A stretch of 64,000 nucleotides of DNA from contig NZ_BOVQ01000008.1 of assembly GCF_018403765.1 (NCBI RefSeq), positions 1 through 64,000 on the forward strand. The letters run 5' to 3'. The position numbers and the translations under genes were made by a program. This document shows, piece by piece, positions 45,570 through 54,104 of this stretch; positions within the stretch are counted from its first letter, which is position 1, and the number at the start of each line of letters is the position of its first letter. The notes below the pieces were generated by a model. That model worked only from the letters and a program-made list of their open reading frames with translations, made no database searches and had not been told where the DNA came from. This DNA comes from Lactococcus nasutitermitis. Lineage in GTDB: Bacteria; Bacillota; Bacilli; Lactobacillales; Streptococcaceae.

Positions 45570-46482
45570 TTATATTTTTAGTTCTAAAATTTTTATTATA
45601 GGTTTAATATTATTTGGGATACTGATAGGTTTTGGAAGTGTTCAGGCGGTTAATACTAAGAATGATAGTGTTGCACAATTTCAAGAGGTAAAAAAGTTAT
45701 ATAAAACCTCAACAGAATTTAAAAAAGATATAAAAAAGCCCTACCGTTTTACTCAAAAAAGTAATGGAACAAATCAAGTAGATACATCAGTTGATAATGT
45801 CGCCCGATATAGCTATGAAAATTTAGTTATTGCAGATAGTCAGCTAACAGTAATGGGATTCCCCAAATATATATTAAAGTATTATGGCTTGATATTTTTG
45901 CCGTTAATCATGGGGTTATTTGGAATTAGTGTTGCAACTTATGATTATAAATATGATACTTACAAGCGACGTTTAAATAATTATACTTGGAAAGAAATAC
46001 TACTAGGTAAGTATGTAGTATTATTGCTAACGATAATTGCTTCTTATCTCTTTATATCGCTGTTATCGGTGGTCGTCGGACTTTTTCTTGCGAAATTTTC
46101 TGTGCCTTTTGATGTACCTCAATATGGGAATTTCCATGCAGAGATGTCATTTTCGTCATTTGCAGTCGTTTTTTCGATTCTTTGTTTTATCGGTTTGATG
46201 GTGGCATTAGTATGGTTTACTCTAGCTATCAATATCAAAAATACTGTGGTTTGTGTAATTGCCTTTTTGGTCTATGACCTTATTGTACCTAATCTTGGGA
46301 AATATGATTATAAAAATGTTGTTATGACGCTATATACAACAGTTGGGCAACAAAATATTCTTCAGCCTACTCCTGTCATACAAATATCCAGTTGGACAGC
46401 TTGGATTATGTTTTTGTGTTATACTGCGTGTTTGGGGCTAGGAGGCTTAGGATTATTTTATAAAAAATTAAGGTACTTATAG
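45541..46482 (+). CDS. ABC-2-type transporter permease
   Basis: The product has 313 residues. About six membrane helices are seen (near 15-33, 112-132, 155-180, 198-222, 235-252 and 282-302), with a large extracytoplasmic loop after the first, typical of ABC-2 exporters for peptides or immunity. No transport substrate can be told. Its start lies within the ATPase gene and ATG follows GGGGAAAC. The three-gene set ends before the recO promoter. Confidence 0.8.
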   Translation: MNITLRQEFSYIFSSKIFIIGLILFGILIGFGSVQAVNTKNDSVAQFQEVKKLYKTSTEFKKDIKKPYRFTQKSNGTNQVDTSVDNVARYSYENLVIADSQLTVMGFPKYILKYYGLIFLPLIMGLFGISVATYDYKYDTYKRRLNNYTWKEILLGKYVVLLLTIIASYLFISLLSVVVGLFLAKFSVPFDVPQYGNFHAEMSFSSFAVVFSILCFIGLMVALVWFTLAINIKNTVVCVIAFLVYDLIVPNLGKYDYKNVVMTLYTTVGQQNILQPTPVIQISSWTAWIMFLCYTACLGLGGLGLFYKKLRYL

Positions 46483-46566
46483 AAAATCATTTATATTTTT
46501 TGCTTTTTTATGAATTAGTTCTTGGGTAAATTGAAATTTGAAAAATTTTTTTATACTCAAAAATGA

Positions 46567-46572
46567 TATAAT
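46567..46572 (+). promoter_or_regulatory. recO promoter -10
   Basis: TGATATAAT (extended -10) at 46564-46572. The -35 is unclear. Confidence 0.55.
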
Positions 46573-46602
46573 TGAGAAAAAAGCAGAAAGGTCAGAGCAA
46601 AA

Positions 46603-47358
46603 ATGCGGAATGCAGAAACTTATGGCTTAGTTTTGTACAGCCAAAACTACCGAGAAAATGACAAACTTGTCAAAATTTTCACTGAGTCTTTTGGCAAACG
46701 AATGTTCTTTGTCAAAAATTTTTCTCAGTCAAAATTCGCTAGTAGTCTGCAAAATTTCAGCTCTGTCAATCTGAATGCAACCATTAATGACACAGGATTA
46801 AATTTTATCGAAGATGTCAGTGATACTACGACTTACAAACACATTTCCGAGGACATTTTTCTCAATGCACATGCCAGTTATTTGATGAGTTTGGCGGATG
46901 CTGCTATTGTTGACAATCAGTATGACCCGGCACTTTACGCTTTTCTGCGCAAGTCGCTTGAACTACTCGATAAAGATTTTGACAAGGAAATCATCACCAA
47001 CATCTTTGAAATCCAGTTGCTCAACCGATTTGGCGTTTCGCTCAATTTCACAGAATGTGCTTTTTGCCACACAACGACAGGACCATTTGACTTTTCCTAC
47101 AAATTTAATGCTTGTCTTTGCCAGCAACATTTCAATGAAGATTTGCGCCGTAGTCATCTCGACCCCAACGTGATTTATCTTGCTCATCTTTTTCAAGATA
47201 TTTCACTAGATGAACTCCAAAAAATCTCTATCAAACCAGAAATGAAGCAAAAAATCCGCCAATTTATTGATGGCATTTATGATGAATATGTCGGCATTCA
47301 CCTCAAAGCAAAAAAATTTCTTGACGGCATGAGTAATTGGGCAGATATCATGAAATAA
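46603..47358 (+). CDS. recO: DNA repair protein RecO
   Basis: RecO helps RecR and RecF load RecA on gapped DNA. The 251-residue protein has an N-terminal OB fold (ETYGLVLYSQNYRENDKLVKIFTESFG) and a C-terminal helical domain with a partial zinc-type motif CAFCHTT and CLCQQHF. AAAGGTCAG precedes the ATG. It probably follows araT in relatives; here the peptide/ABC island lies between. Confidence 0.93.
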   Translation: MRNAETYGLVLYSQNYRENDKLVKIFTESFGKRMFFVKNFSQSKFASSLQNFSSVNLNATINDTGLNFIEDVSDTTTYKHISEDIFLNAHASYLMSLADAAIVDNQYDPALYAFLRKSLELLDKDFDKEIITNIFEIQLLNRFGVSLNFTECAFCHTTTGPFDFSYKFNACLCQQHFNEDLRRSHLDPNVIYLAHLFQDISLDELQKISIKPEMKQKIRQFIDGIYDEYVGIHLKAKKFLDGMSNWADIMK

Positions 47359-47364
47359 TTTTTT

Positions 47365-47412
47365 GACAGAGTAAAAATAAATTTTCTAGTCTCTGACAGT
47401 TCTGTCAAAAAT
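47365..47412. repeat. P1-bounded structured element after recO
   Basis: TTTTTTGACAGAG, an AT-rich core containing AAAAATAAATTTTCTAG, then CTGACAGTTCTGTC and AAAAA. It is a diverged member of the element family at 40247, 54966 and 62412. Confidence 0.6.
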
Positions 47413-47450
47413 AAAAAAGCTTACTGACAAAACTGTCAGAAAGCTTTTTT
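47413..47450. terminator. Bidirectional terminator between recO and pdhD
   Basis: AAAAAAGCTT, A, CTGACA, AAAC, TGTCAG, A, AAGCTTTTTT. Confidence 0.9.
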
Positions 47451-47455
47451 ATCAC

Positions 47456-48877
47456 TCAAACGTGAATTGGCAATCCATCAGCCACCTCAGCAGTGTCCAT
47501 GATTGCCTCGCCAAGCGTAGGGTGAGGTTGAATAGTCAAACTAATATCTTTAGCCGTCAATCCATTTTCAATCGCCAGAGCCAAGCCAGAAATCAAATCT
47601 GAAGCACCAGGGCCAACAATCTGTGCCCCGATAACACCACCTTCTTTTGTCTCAGTAATCAAACGAATGAAACCAGTTGTGTCGTCCATAGAGATAGCCC
47701 GACCGTTCGCTGCAAATGGGAATTTTGATATCTTCACAGTATCCATACGGTCTTTGACAGTATCAGGAGTTTCCCCGACAGTCGCAAGTTCTGTTGACGT
47801 ATAAGCCACAGCAGGAAGCGCCACGTGCAAATCCACAGCGTCCTCAGCACCAGAAATAGCAGCAGCAGCAACTTTTGCTTGGAAAGAAGCCTTGTGTGCC
47901 AACATTGGACCAGGTACGACATCGCCAATCGCATAGATATGTTCAACAGAAGTTTTATAAGAATCATCTACTTCAATCAATCCACGGTCCGTCAACTTCA
48001 CATCAGTATTATTCAAACCAATCAAATCCGTATTTGGACGACGACCAACAGAAACTAAGAGATAATCGCCAGTTACAGATTGCTCTTTACCATCCACTTC
48101 AAAAGTCAATGTCACATCTTTATCTGTTTGTGTCGCAGATTTTGCCATAGCACTTGTAAAAATCTCAGAACCCGCATCAACCACACGTTTTGCAATAATA
48201 TCTGACATTTCTTTATCAAAGCCATTCAAGATATGGTCCAATCCTTCAACAATCGTGATTTTAGAACCCAGATTGCGATAAGCACCACCGAGCTCAGAAC
48301 CAATAACTCCACCCCCAACAATAATCAAGTGTTTAGGAATTTCAGGCAAAGACAAAGCTGCAGTCGAGTCAATAATTCGTCCACCAAATGGAAATGGAGG
48401 AATTTCAATCGGACGAGAACCAGTTGCAATAATCGCATTGTTAAATTGCAACAACTGATGTCCGTCTTCTTGCTCAATATTGATAGTTTCATTATCAACA
48501 AATTCAGCTGTTCCTTTGATGACAGTGATTTTATGCTTTTTAAGCAACATTGCCACACCACCAGTCAACTGTTTAACAACTTTTTCATCTTTCCATTTTT
48601 GAGCGGCAGCCCAATCAAGCGCAACATCTTTACTTGTCAATCCGAAAGGTGTCGTATTTTCTTCTTCACGCAAAGCTTCTTGATATTTATGTCCCACGTT
48701 TATCAAAGCCTTAGAAGGAATACAACCAATATTTAAACATACACCGCCGACATTATCTTTTTCAATCACTGTGACAGTTTGTCCCAGTTCAGCCGCACGA
48801 ATAGCAGCTACATATCCTCCAGGACCAGAACCAATCACAACTGTATCTACTTCCGTAGCTTGAGCACCAACAACCAT
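47456..48877 (-). CDS. pdhD: Dihydrolipoyl dehydrogenase (E3)
   Basis: E3 re-oxidises the dihydrolipoyl arms of the pyruvate dehydrogenase complex using FAD and NAD+. The 473-residue protein has the FAD motif VIGSGPGGYVAA, the redox disulphide GGVCLNIGCIPSKAL, the NAD motif IIVGGGVIGSE, and C-terminal HPTLGEAI with the catalytic histidine. The ATG at 48877 is chosen because GAAAGAGG lies just upstream. Unlike some relatives there is no fused lipoyl domain. It is last in lplA-pdhABCD. Confidence 0.95.
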   Translation of the reverse strand: MVVGAQATEVDTVVIGSGPGGYVAAIRAAELGQTVTVIEKDNVGGVCLNIGCIPSKALINVGHKYQEALREEENTTPFGLTSKDVALDWAAAQKWKDEKVVKQLTGGVAMLLKKHKITVIKGTAEFVDNETINIEQEDGHQLLQFNNAIIATGSRPIEIPPFPFGGRIIDSTAALSLPEIPKHLIIVGGGVIGSELGGAYRNLGSKITIVEGLDHILNGFDKEMSDIIAKRVVDAGSEIFTSAMAKSATQTDKDVTLTFEVDGKEQSVTGDYLLVSVGRRPNTDLIGLNNTDVKLTDRGLIEVDDSYKTSVEHIYAIGDVVPGPMLAHKASFQAKVAAAAISGAEDAVDLHVALPAVAYTSTELATVGETPDTVKDRMDTVKISKFPFAANGRAISMDDTTGFIRLITETKEGGVIGAQIVGPGASDLISGLALAIENGLTAKDISLTIQPHPTLGEAIMDTAEVADGLPIHV

Positions 48878-48923
48878 ATTCAAAACCTCTTTCTATCGTT
48901 ACTTATTAACAATCTGTTTTACC

Positions 48924-49004
48924 TAATAAGAGGACAAGGCAAGATGCCATAGCGCTTGCCGCGATATTGTTAGACGCTTCAGCGTCAACAATATCGTCCT
49001 ATTA
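48924..49004 (-). other. Multi-hairpin element between pdhC and pdhD
   Basis: An outer stem TAATAAGAGGAC/GTCCTATTA (the pdhC stop codon lies in it) encloses GGCAAG/CTTGCC (48938-48943 with 48955-48960) and a long stem CGATATTGT...GACGC, TTCA, GCGTC...ACAATATCG (48962-48996). It is not followed by a T run, so it is not a standard terminator; an mRNA-processing or stability role is possible. Confidence 0.65.
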
Positions 49005-50606
49005 AACTTCCATGAGCATATAAGCAGGGTCAGCCAGCAAACTCTTCAAATAGTTCAAAGCCGTTTGTCCCAGCATTCCATCAATCAAACGATGGTCATA
49101 AGTCATAGACAACTTCATATTTTGACCAACTACAATCTCGCCCTCATCATTTACAATTGGCTCTTTTACAATAGAACCCAATCCCAAAATCACAACATCA
49201 GAACCATTGATAATCGGAGTGAACCAAGTACCACGAGCAGAACCGATATTTGAAATTGTAATCGTAGAGCCTTGCATTTGTGCAGGTTTCAAAGAACCAT
49301 CACGTGTCGCAGCAGCCAAATCAGCAATTTCTTTGGCAATTTCAAAGATAGATTTATTTTCCGCTTCATGAATGACAGGAACATAGAGTCCAGTTGGTGC
49401 ATTGACTGCAATTCCAAGATTGACGTGTTCGTGATAGACGATTTCTTGCTTTTCATAATCAACCGAAGCATTGATATCAGGGAATTTATGAGCTGTAGCT
49501 GCCAAAGCTTTCGCTACATAAGCGAGATAAGTCAGTTTAATATCCTGTTTCGCAGCAATTTCTTTGAACGCTTTACGATGCTCAACCAATTTAGAAACTT
49601 CGACCTGGTCAAAGTTTGTCACAGGTGGAATAGTTGTGTGTTGAGCCGTCATTACCTTAGAAACCACTTTACGCGTTGGATTCATTGGCTCACGTCTATC
49701 GCCAAGCACTACTTTGCTTGGGGCAGGAGGAGTAGCTGGACTTGGAACTTTGTTAGTTGGTGCAGCAGCTGTAGGAGTGCCTACAGAACTTTCAGGAGCT
49801 GTTGCAACATTACCAGCTAAGAATGTTTTAACATCTGCTAAAGTAGTGTGTCCATGACGTCCAGTTGCAGGTACAAGCTTCAAATCTACATTGTTTTCAC
49901 GTGCAAAGTGACGTACAGAAGGCATTGCCAGCACGCGTCCCATTGCACCAGATTTTGTAAGTTGTACAGGCGCATTTTCGGCTGTTTTAGGAGCAGGAGT
50001 AGTTGGAGCTGCAGTATTTTCTACTTTAGGCATAGGAGCTGAAGCACTGGATGTCCCATTTCCATCATACTCAATCAAAGGTTCACCGACCGCAACGGTT
50101 GTCCCAGCTTCCACGAAAAGTTTTGTAACTTTACCAGCATAAGGAGATAAGATTTCCTGCATGAGTTTATCATTTTGAACCTCAGCGACAGGGTCATCTT
50201 CTTTAACAGTATCTCCAACTTTGACAAGCCAGTTGGAGATATCGCCTTCTGCCATTCCTTCGCCAATGTCAGGCATTTTAAAGACTTTGACATCACTTGT
50301 ATTTGTGGCAGAAGGAGCTTCCACTGGGGTAGGGCTTGCTTCTTGTGCTGGAGCTACTGAACCAGAACCATCACCGTCATATTCAATCAAAGGTTCGCCA
50401 ACTGCGACAGTTGTCCCAGCTTCCACGAATAATTTTGTGACTTTACCAGCATAAGGAGATAGGATTTCTTGGAGTAATTTATCATTTTGAACTTCAGCGA
50501 CAGGGTCATCTTCTTTGACAGTATCTCCGACTTTCACGAGCCAGTTGGCGATATCGCCCTCTGCCATTCCTTCACCGATATCAGGCATTTTAAAAATCTC
50601 AGTCAT
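49002..50606 (-). CDS. pdhC: Pyruvate dehydrogenase E2, dihydrolipoyl acetyltransferase
   Basis: E2 is the core of the complex and carries acetyl groups on lipoyl arms. The 534-residue protein has two lipoyl domains (about 1-78 and 108-186) with the modified lysine in NDKLLQE and NDKLMQE, a peripheral-subunit-binding domain (MPSVRHFARENNV, about 228-265) and a catalytic domain ending TYDHRLIDGMLG with the active-site histidine. Linkers are rich in Ala and Pro. The two lipoyl domains differ at only three of 76 residues. It overlaps pdhB by eight bases. Confidence 0.95.
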   Translation of the reverse strand: MTEIFKMPDIGEGMAEGDIANWLVKVGDTVKEDDPVAEVQNDKLLQEILSPYAGKVTKLFVEAGTTVAVGEPLIEYDGDGSGSVAPAQEASPTPVEAPSATNTSDVKVFKMPDIGEGMAEGDISNWLVKVGDTVKEDDPVAEVQNDKLMQEILSPYAGKVTKLFVEAGTTVAVGEPLIEYDGNGTSSASAPMPKVENTAAPTTPAPKTAENAPVQLTKSGAMGRVLAMPSVRHFARENNVDLKLVPATGRHGHTTLADVKTFLAGNVATAPESSVGTPTAAAPTNKVPSPATPPAPSKVVLGDRREPMNPTRKVVSKVMTAQHTTIPPVTNFDQVEVSKLVEHRKAFKEIAAKQDIKLTYLAYVAKALAATAHKFPDINASVDYEKQEIVYHEHVNLGIAVNAPTGLYVPVIHEAENKSIFEIAKEIADLAAATRDGSLKPAQMQGSTITISNIGSARGTWFTPIINGSDVVILGLGSIVKEPIVNDEGEIVVGQNMKLSMTYDHRLIDGMLGQTALNYLKSLLADPAYMLMEV

Positions 50607-51579
50607 AATTTACCACCTCTTTCACTTTATTTACGATATCTGTATCTTTAATCATCCAGTCGTTTTCAGCAGATGAGAATGGAAAGACAGAGTCAGGACC
50701 AGCCACACGACCGATAGGTGCATTCAAACTCAAAACGAAGCGCTCAGAGATTTCAGCCATAACATTTGCTGCAATACCAGCGGAACGTTGAGCTTCTTGA
50801 ACAACAACGACACGACCTGTTTTTTCAACTGTCTTACCAATCGCTTCAATATCAAGTGGCGCAACAGTACGTAAATCAAGAACTTCTGCGCTAATTCCTT
50901 CTTTTTCCAAACTTTCTGCAGCTTTGAGCGCAAGAGGAACGGTTCCACCATAAGCAATAATAGAAACATCTGTTCCCTCTTTTGCAACAGCAGCTTTGTC
51001 CAAAGGTGTCGTATAGTAGCCTTCAGGGACTTCGCCTTTGAGTGAGCGATAAAGATGCAAGTTTTCCAAAAACATGACAGGGTCATTATTTTCAATACTT
51101 GATAAAAGAAGTCCTTTTGCATCTGCTGGATTTGATGGCATTACGACACGTAAACCAGGGATTTGTGAAAGTAAACCTTCAATCGAATCTGCGTGCATTT
51201 CAGGTGTTTTTGTTCCGATACCATAAGGGGTACGCAGAACAATCGGATTATGACGTGTGTTATTGAAACGATAACGTGTCCGGCTCATTTGTCCAGCGAT
51301 AGAGTCAAAAACTTCGTAGATAAATGTACCAAACTGGATTTCCATGATGGGACGATAACCTTGTGTAGCAAGTCCAATCGCAAGTCCACCAATTCCGGAT
51401 TCTGCAAGTGGAGTGTTGAACACGCGTTCTTCGCCATATTTAGCTTGAAGTCCATCCGTTGCACGGAAAACGCCACCATTTTGTCCGACATCTTCACCGA
51501 AAACTAATGTATTTTTATCTTTTTCAAGCGCCAAGTCAAGCGCTTCTGTGATAGCTGCAATATATGTTTTAACTGCCAT
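50599..51579 (-). CDS. pdhB: Pyruvate dehydrogenase E1 beta subunit
   Basis: E1 alpha and beta decarboxylate pyruvate with thiamine diphosphate. The 326-residue beta subunit has VFGEDVGQNGGVFRAT near residues 26-41, the EIQFGTF region, and a C-terminal VVVQEAQRSAG. Position between pdhA and pdhC with two-base and overlapping junctions confirms the operon. Confidence 0.95.
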   Translation of the reverse strand: MAVKTYIAAITEALDLALEKDKNTLVFGEDVGQNGGVFRATDGLQAKYGEERVFNTPLAESGIGGLAIGLATQGYRPIMEIQFGTFIYEVFDSIAGQMSRTRYRFNNTRHNPIVLRTPYGIGTKTPEMHADSIEGLLSQIPGLRVVMPSNPADAKGLLLSSIENNDPVMFLENLHLYRSLKGEVPEGYYTTPLDKAAVAKEGTDVSIIAYGGTVPLALKAAESLEKEGISAEVLDLRTVAPLDIEAIGKTVEKTGRVVVVQEAQRSAGIAANVMAEISERFVLSLNAPIGRVAGPDSVFPFSSAENDWMIKDTDIVNKVKEVVNYD

Positions 51580-51581
51580 TT

Positions 51582-52706
51582 TTATTTGCCCTCACTTTCA
51601 AATTTTGCAATTTGTTCTTGCATAGCTTGTCCAGGAACTTCGAGTGTATTTTTCAGGAAATGACTGATTTTTTGTTTTTCAACAGAATTTGCTTTTTTAA
51701 CGTCAGCATCAATCCGAGCGTCCAATTCAGCGATATAAGCTTCTTCTTTAGCACTGTCCCAAAGTCCTTTTTCAGTTAGGAAATTGCGCATGCGGATAAG
51801 AGGTTCTTTTGCCCACCATTCGGCAATCTCTTCTTTTGTACGGTAACGGAGAGGGTCATCACCAGCTGTTGAATGAGGTTCAAGGCGGTTTGTGATTGTT
51901 TCAATAACCACGGGACCATTTCCTTCAACTGCCCAAGCGCGTGCTGTTTTTGAAGCTAAATACATCGCAATCGCATCATTTCCATCGACTACAATAGATG
52001 GTGCGCCAGCCGCCCAGCCCTTTGCTGCCAAGTGTTTTGCAGCTGTTTGAAGTTTACGTGGTGTTGAAATGGCATAACCATTATTTTGAATGAAAGCCAC
52101 AAGAGGAGCTTTGTATGCAGAAGCAAAGTTAATTCCTTCGTAAGTATCGCCTTGAGAAGAACCACCATCACCTGTATAAGCTACTGCAACGGCATCTTGT
52201 TTACGTTTTTTGAGACCAAGTGCTACACCAGCTGCTTCAACATATTGTGCGCCAATGATGATTTGTGGGAACCATGAATTAACTGGTTTTCCATCATCTG
52301 TCGTGTATTCATTACCAAGATAATGTCCGCGACTCCAAAGGAGTCCTTTCCAGATTGGCCAGCCTTTGGCATAGATTTGTGGCAAATCACGGTAACCAGG
52401 GAAAAGCCAATCTTCGTCTTTAAAAGCAAATGCAGAAGCCATTTGTGAGGCTTCTTGACCAGCTGTTGGACCAAAGAAGCCCATACGACCTTGCTTGGCA
52501 AGTTTCATGCAACGAATATCAATCTGACGACTGAGTAGCATATTTTTGAAAAGTTCAACAAGTTCCTCATCACTGAGAGCAGCTGATTTTAAACCTTCCT
52601 CATCAACAATTTTTCCTTCTTCGTTTAAAATTTGAAGCATTGGAAATGAAGTATCTTGTAGTTCAATTTGACTTTTGAAATCTAAGATTTTTTTGCTATT
52701 TGACAT
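51582..52706 (-). CDS. pdhA: Pyruvate dehydrogenase E1 alpha subunit
   Basis: The alpha subunit binds thiamine diphosphate. The 374-residue protein shows the TPP motif GDGGSSQGDTYEGINFASAY and SKQGRMGF-like AKQGRMGFFGP, with the HSTAGDDPLRY loop. It is second in the operon after lplA and two bases from pdhB. AAAGAAAGGAA precedes the ATG. Confidence 0.95.
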   Translation of the reverse strand: MSNSKKILDFKSQIELQDTSFPMLQILNEEGKIVDEEGLKSAALSDEELVELFKNMLLSRQIDIRCMKLAKQGRMGFFGPTAGQEASQMASAFAFKDEDWLFPGYRDLPQIYAKGWPIWKGLLWSRGHYLGNEYTTDDGKPVNSWFPQIIIGAQYVEAAGVALGLKKRKQDAVAVAYTGDGGSSQGDTYEGINFASAYKAPLVAFIQNNGYAISTPRKLQTAAKHLAAKGWAAGAPSIVVDGNDAIAMYLASKTARAWAVEGNGPVVIETITNRLEPHSTAGDDPLRYRTKEEIAEWWAKEPLIRMRNFLTEKGLWDSAKEEAYIAELDARIDADVKKANSVEKQKISHFLKNTLEVPGQAMQEQIAKFESEGK

Positions 52707-52745
52707 AGTAAATTCCTTTCTTTTTAAAACTTATGATTTTAAGCA

Positions 52746-53741
52746 TTACTCAAAGGTATCTGCTTTAAAGAGTTCTGCGAGTTCATGATTATCAATCGTT
52801 CCGAAATACTGTCCTTCTTGATTTTTTTCAAGGATAGAGAGTACGGCTGCAGGGCTAAAGTCAACTCCGATAAACTGCTCTTTGATGTCTCGCCAATCAC
52901 GTACACCGAGAAAATCACCGAGAAAATTGATATCTGTGATTTTTCCTTTTTCTACGTTGACTTGGACATCAATCGCACCACCTGTGAATTTTGCATGATT
53001 TTGAAATTCAAATTTTGGTGATTCGCCATAGTTCCAGTTCCAGGTTGAAAATTGCTTATCTCGCCAATCTTTGATACCTGCAAGTTGTTCATCTGTAAGG
53101 ACAAGTTCACCATCTTTTCCTTCATCTGTCAGATAATAATTGAGCTTTTCGAGGAAAGTATCAAGTGTTAAGTCTGGAGCATAATCTTTGATATTACCAA
53201 CGCGAGCACGGACAGATTTGGCAGCTTTACTGACAAACTTTTCGTCTGAAACATTGAGTGCGCGAATCATCGCTTCAACGTCAGTATCCCAGAGCAGTGT
53301 GCCATGGTGCATGAGATAACCTCCAGCATAACGTTGTGCATTGCCTGAAACTTTCTTTCCTTCAACTTCTAAGTCGTTGCGTCCAGTGATTTCGGCATTA
53401 ATTCCAACGGCTCGAAGTGCATCGTACATTGGTTTTACGAATTGATGAAAGTTGACAGAAGCACTGCTTTTAACAGGGACGAAGAAAGTGAAACAGATAT
53501 TGCCCAAATCGTGATACACAGCACCACCACCGGAAACACGACGAACGACTTGAACATCGTGACTGTCGATATAGTCTTGATTGACCTCGGCAAAGGTGTT
53601 TTGATTGCGCCCAACGATAACGGCCCGTTTATTTTGCCAAAGAGCAAAAACAGGCTCTTTTGGCTTTAGATTGTAAAGCAACCAGCTGTCCATAGCAATA
53701 TTGCTATAAGCATCTTGACCAAGATAATTGATAAATTGCAT
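52746..53741 (-). CDS. lplA: Lipoate-protein ligase A
   Basis: LplA attaches free lipoate to the E2 lipoyl domains. The 331-residue protein begins MQFINYLGQDAYSN at 53741, after AGAAGGG; a longer frame from 53807 has no ribosome site. It shows the BPL/LPL fold with VVRRVSGGGAVYHDLGN and the GNAQRYAGGYLMHHGTLLW region with C-terminal accessory domain. It is first in the operon with the pdh genes, supplying lipoate where it is used. Confidence 0.93.
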   Translation of the reverse strand: MQFINYLGQDAYSNIAMDSWLLYNLKPKEPVFALWQNKRAVIVGRNQNTFAEVNQDYIDSHDVQVVRRVSGGGAVYHDLGNICFTFFVPVKSSASVNFHQFVKPMYDALRAVGINAEITGRNDLEVEGKKVSGNAQRYAGGYLMHHGTLLWDTDVEAMIRALNVSDEKFVSKAAKSVRARVGNIKDYAPDLTLDTFLEKLNYYLTDEGKDGELVLTDEQLAGIKDWRDKQFSTWNWNYGESPKFEFQNHAKFTGGAIDVQVNVEKGKITDINFLGDFLGVRDWRDIKEQFIGVDFSPAAVLSILEKNQEGQYFGTIDNHELAELFKADTFE

Positions 53742-53805
53742 GGTTTGCAAATCCCTTCTAATTCCATATGTAAAAAACTTTTGACGTTTTAACACGTACA
53801 ACTTC

Positions 53806-53833
53806 ATTATAACACTTGTGAAAGAAATGTAAA
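53806..53833 (-). promoter_or_regulatory. lplA-pdhABCD promoter
   Basis: On the minus strand TTTACA (53828-53833), 16 bases, TATAAT (53806-53811), with TG before the -10. Confidence 0.75.
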
Positions 53834-53879
53834 AGATTTTTGTTTGAGATTACTTTTATTGATAATAGCGGTGTTTCTT

Positions 53880-53952
53880 TGTGAAATTTTGTGAAATATA
53901 AGCTGTGAAAATAAGATGGTTATCGCTTTCAACGCTCATGTAAACGATTATT
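53880..53952 (-). promoter_or_regulatory. Tandem cre-like sites and TGTGAAA repeats upstream of lplA-pdh
   Basis: GGTTATCGCTTTCA at 53918-53931 (read from the minus strand as TGAAAGCGATAACC) fits 13 of 14 cre positions. TGTAAACGATTATT at 53939-53952 fits 12. Three TGTGAAA copies lie at about 53879-53908. Sites this far upstream of -35 more often mediate activation by CcpA. Confidence 0.5.
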
Positions 53953-54070
53953 TCAGAAAGCGCAGTCATTAGTTGGAAATTTTTTTTTTATGAGTAAATA
54001 ATAGATACTCCATATTCATTTTAACAAATAATTAATTAATTACCGAATGATTTCCGGAGTTTTTGTGAAG

Positions 54071-54095
54071 AAAAAAACGCTGTGAGGGCGCTTTT
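54071..54095 (-). terminator. gdpD terminator
   Basis: On the minus strand AAAGCGC...GCGTTTTTTT. The rest of 53953-54070 is AT-rich and holds nothing I can identify. Confidence 0.65.
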
Positions 54096-54104
54096 GATTG
54101 TATT

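Noticed and set aside
47365-47450. Phage attachment site or insertion remnant near recO
   Set aside because: The sequence is explained by a P1-type element and a normal bidirectional terminator; no integrase or flanking duplication is seen.
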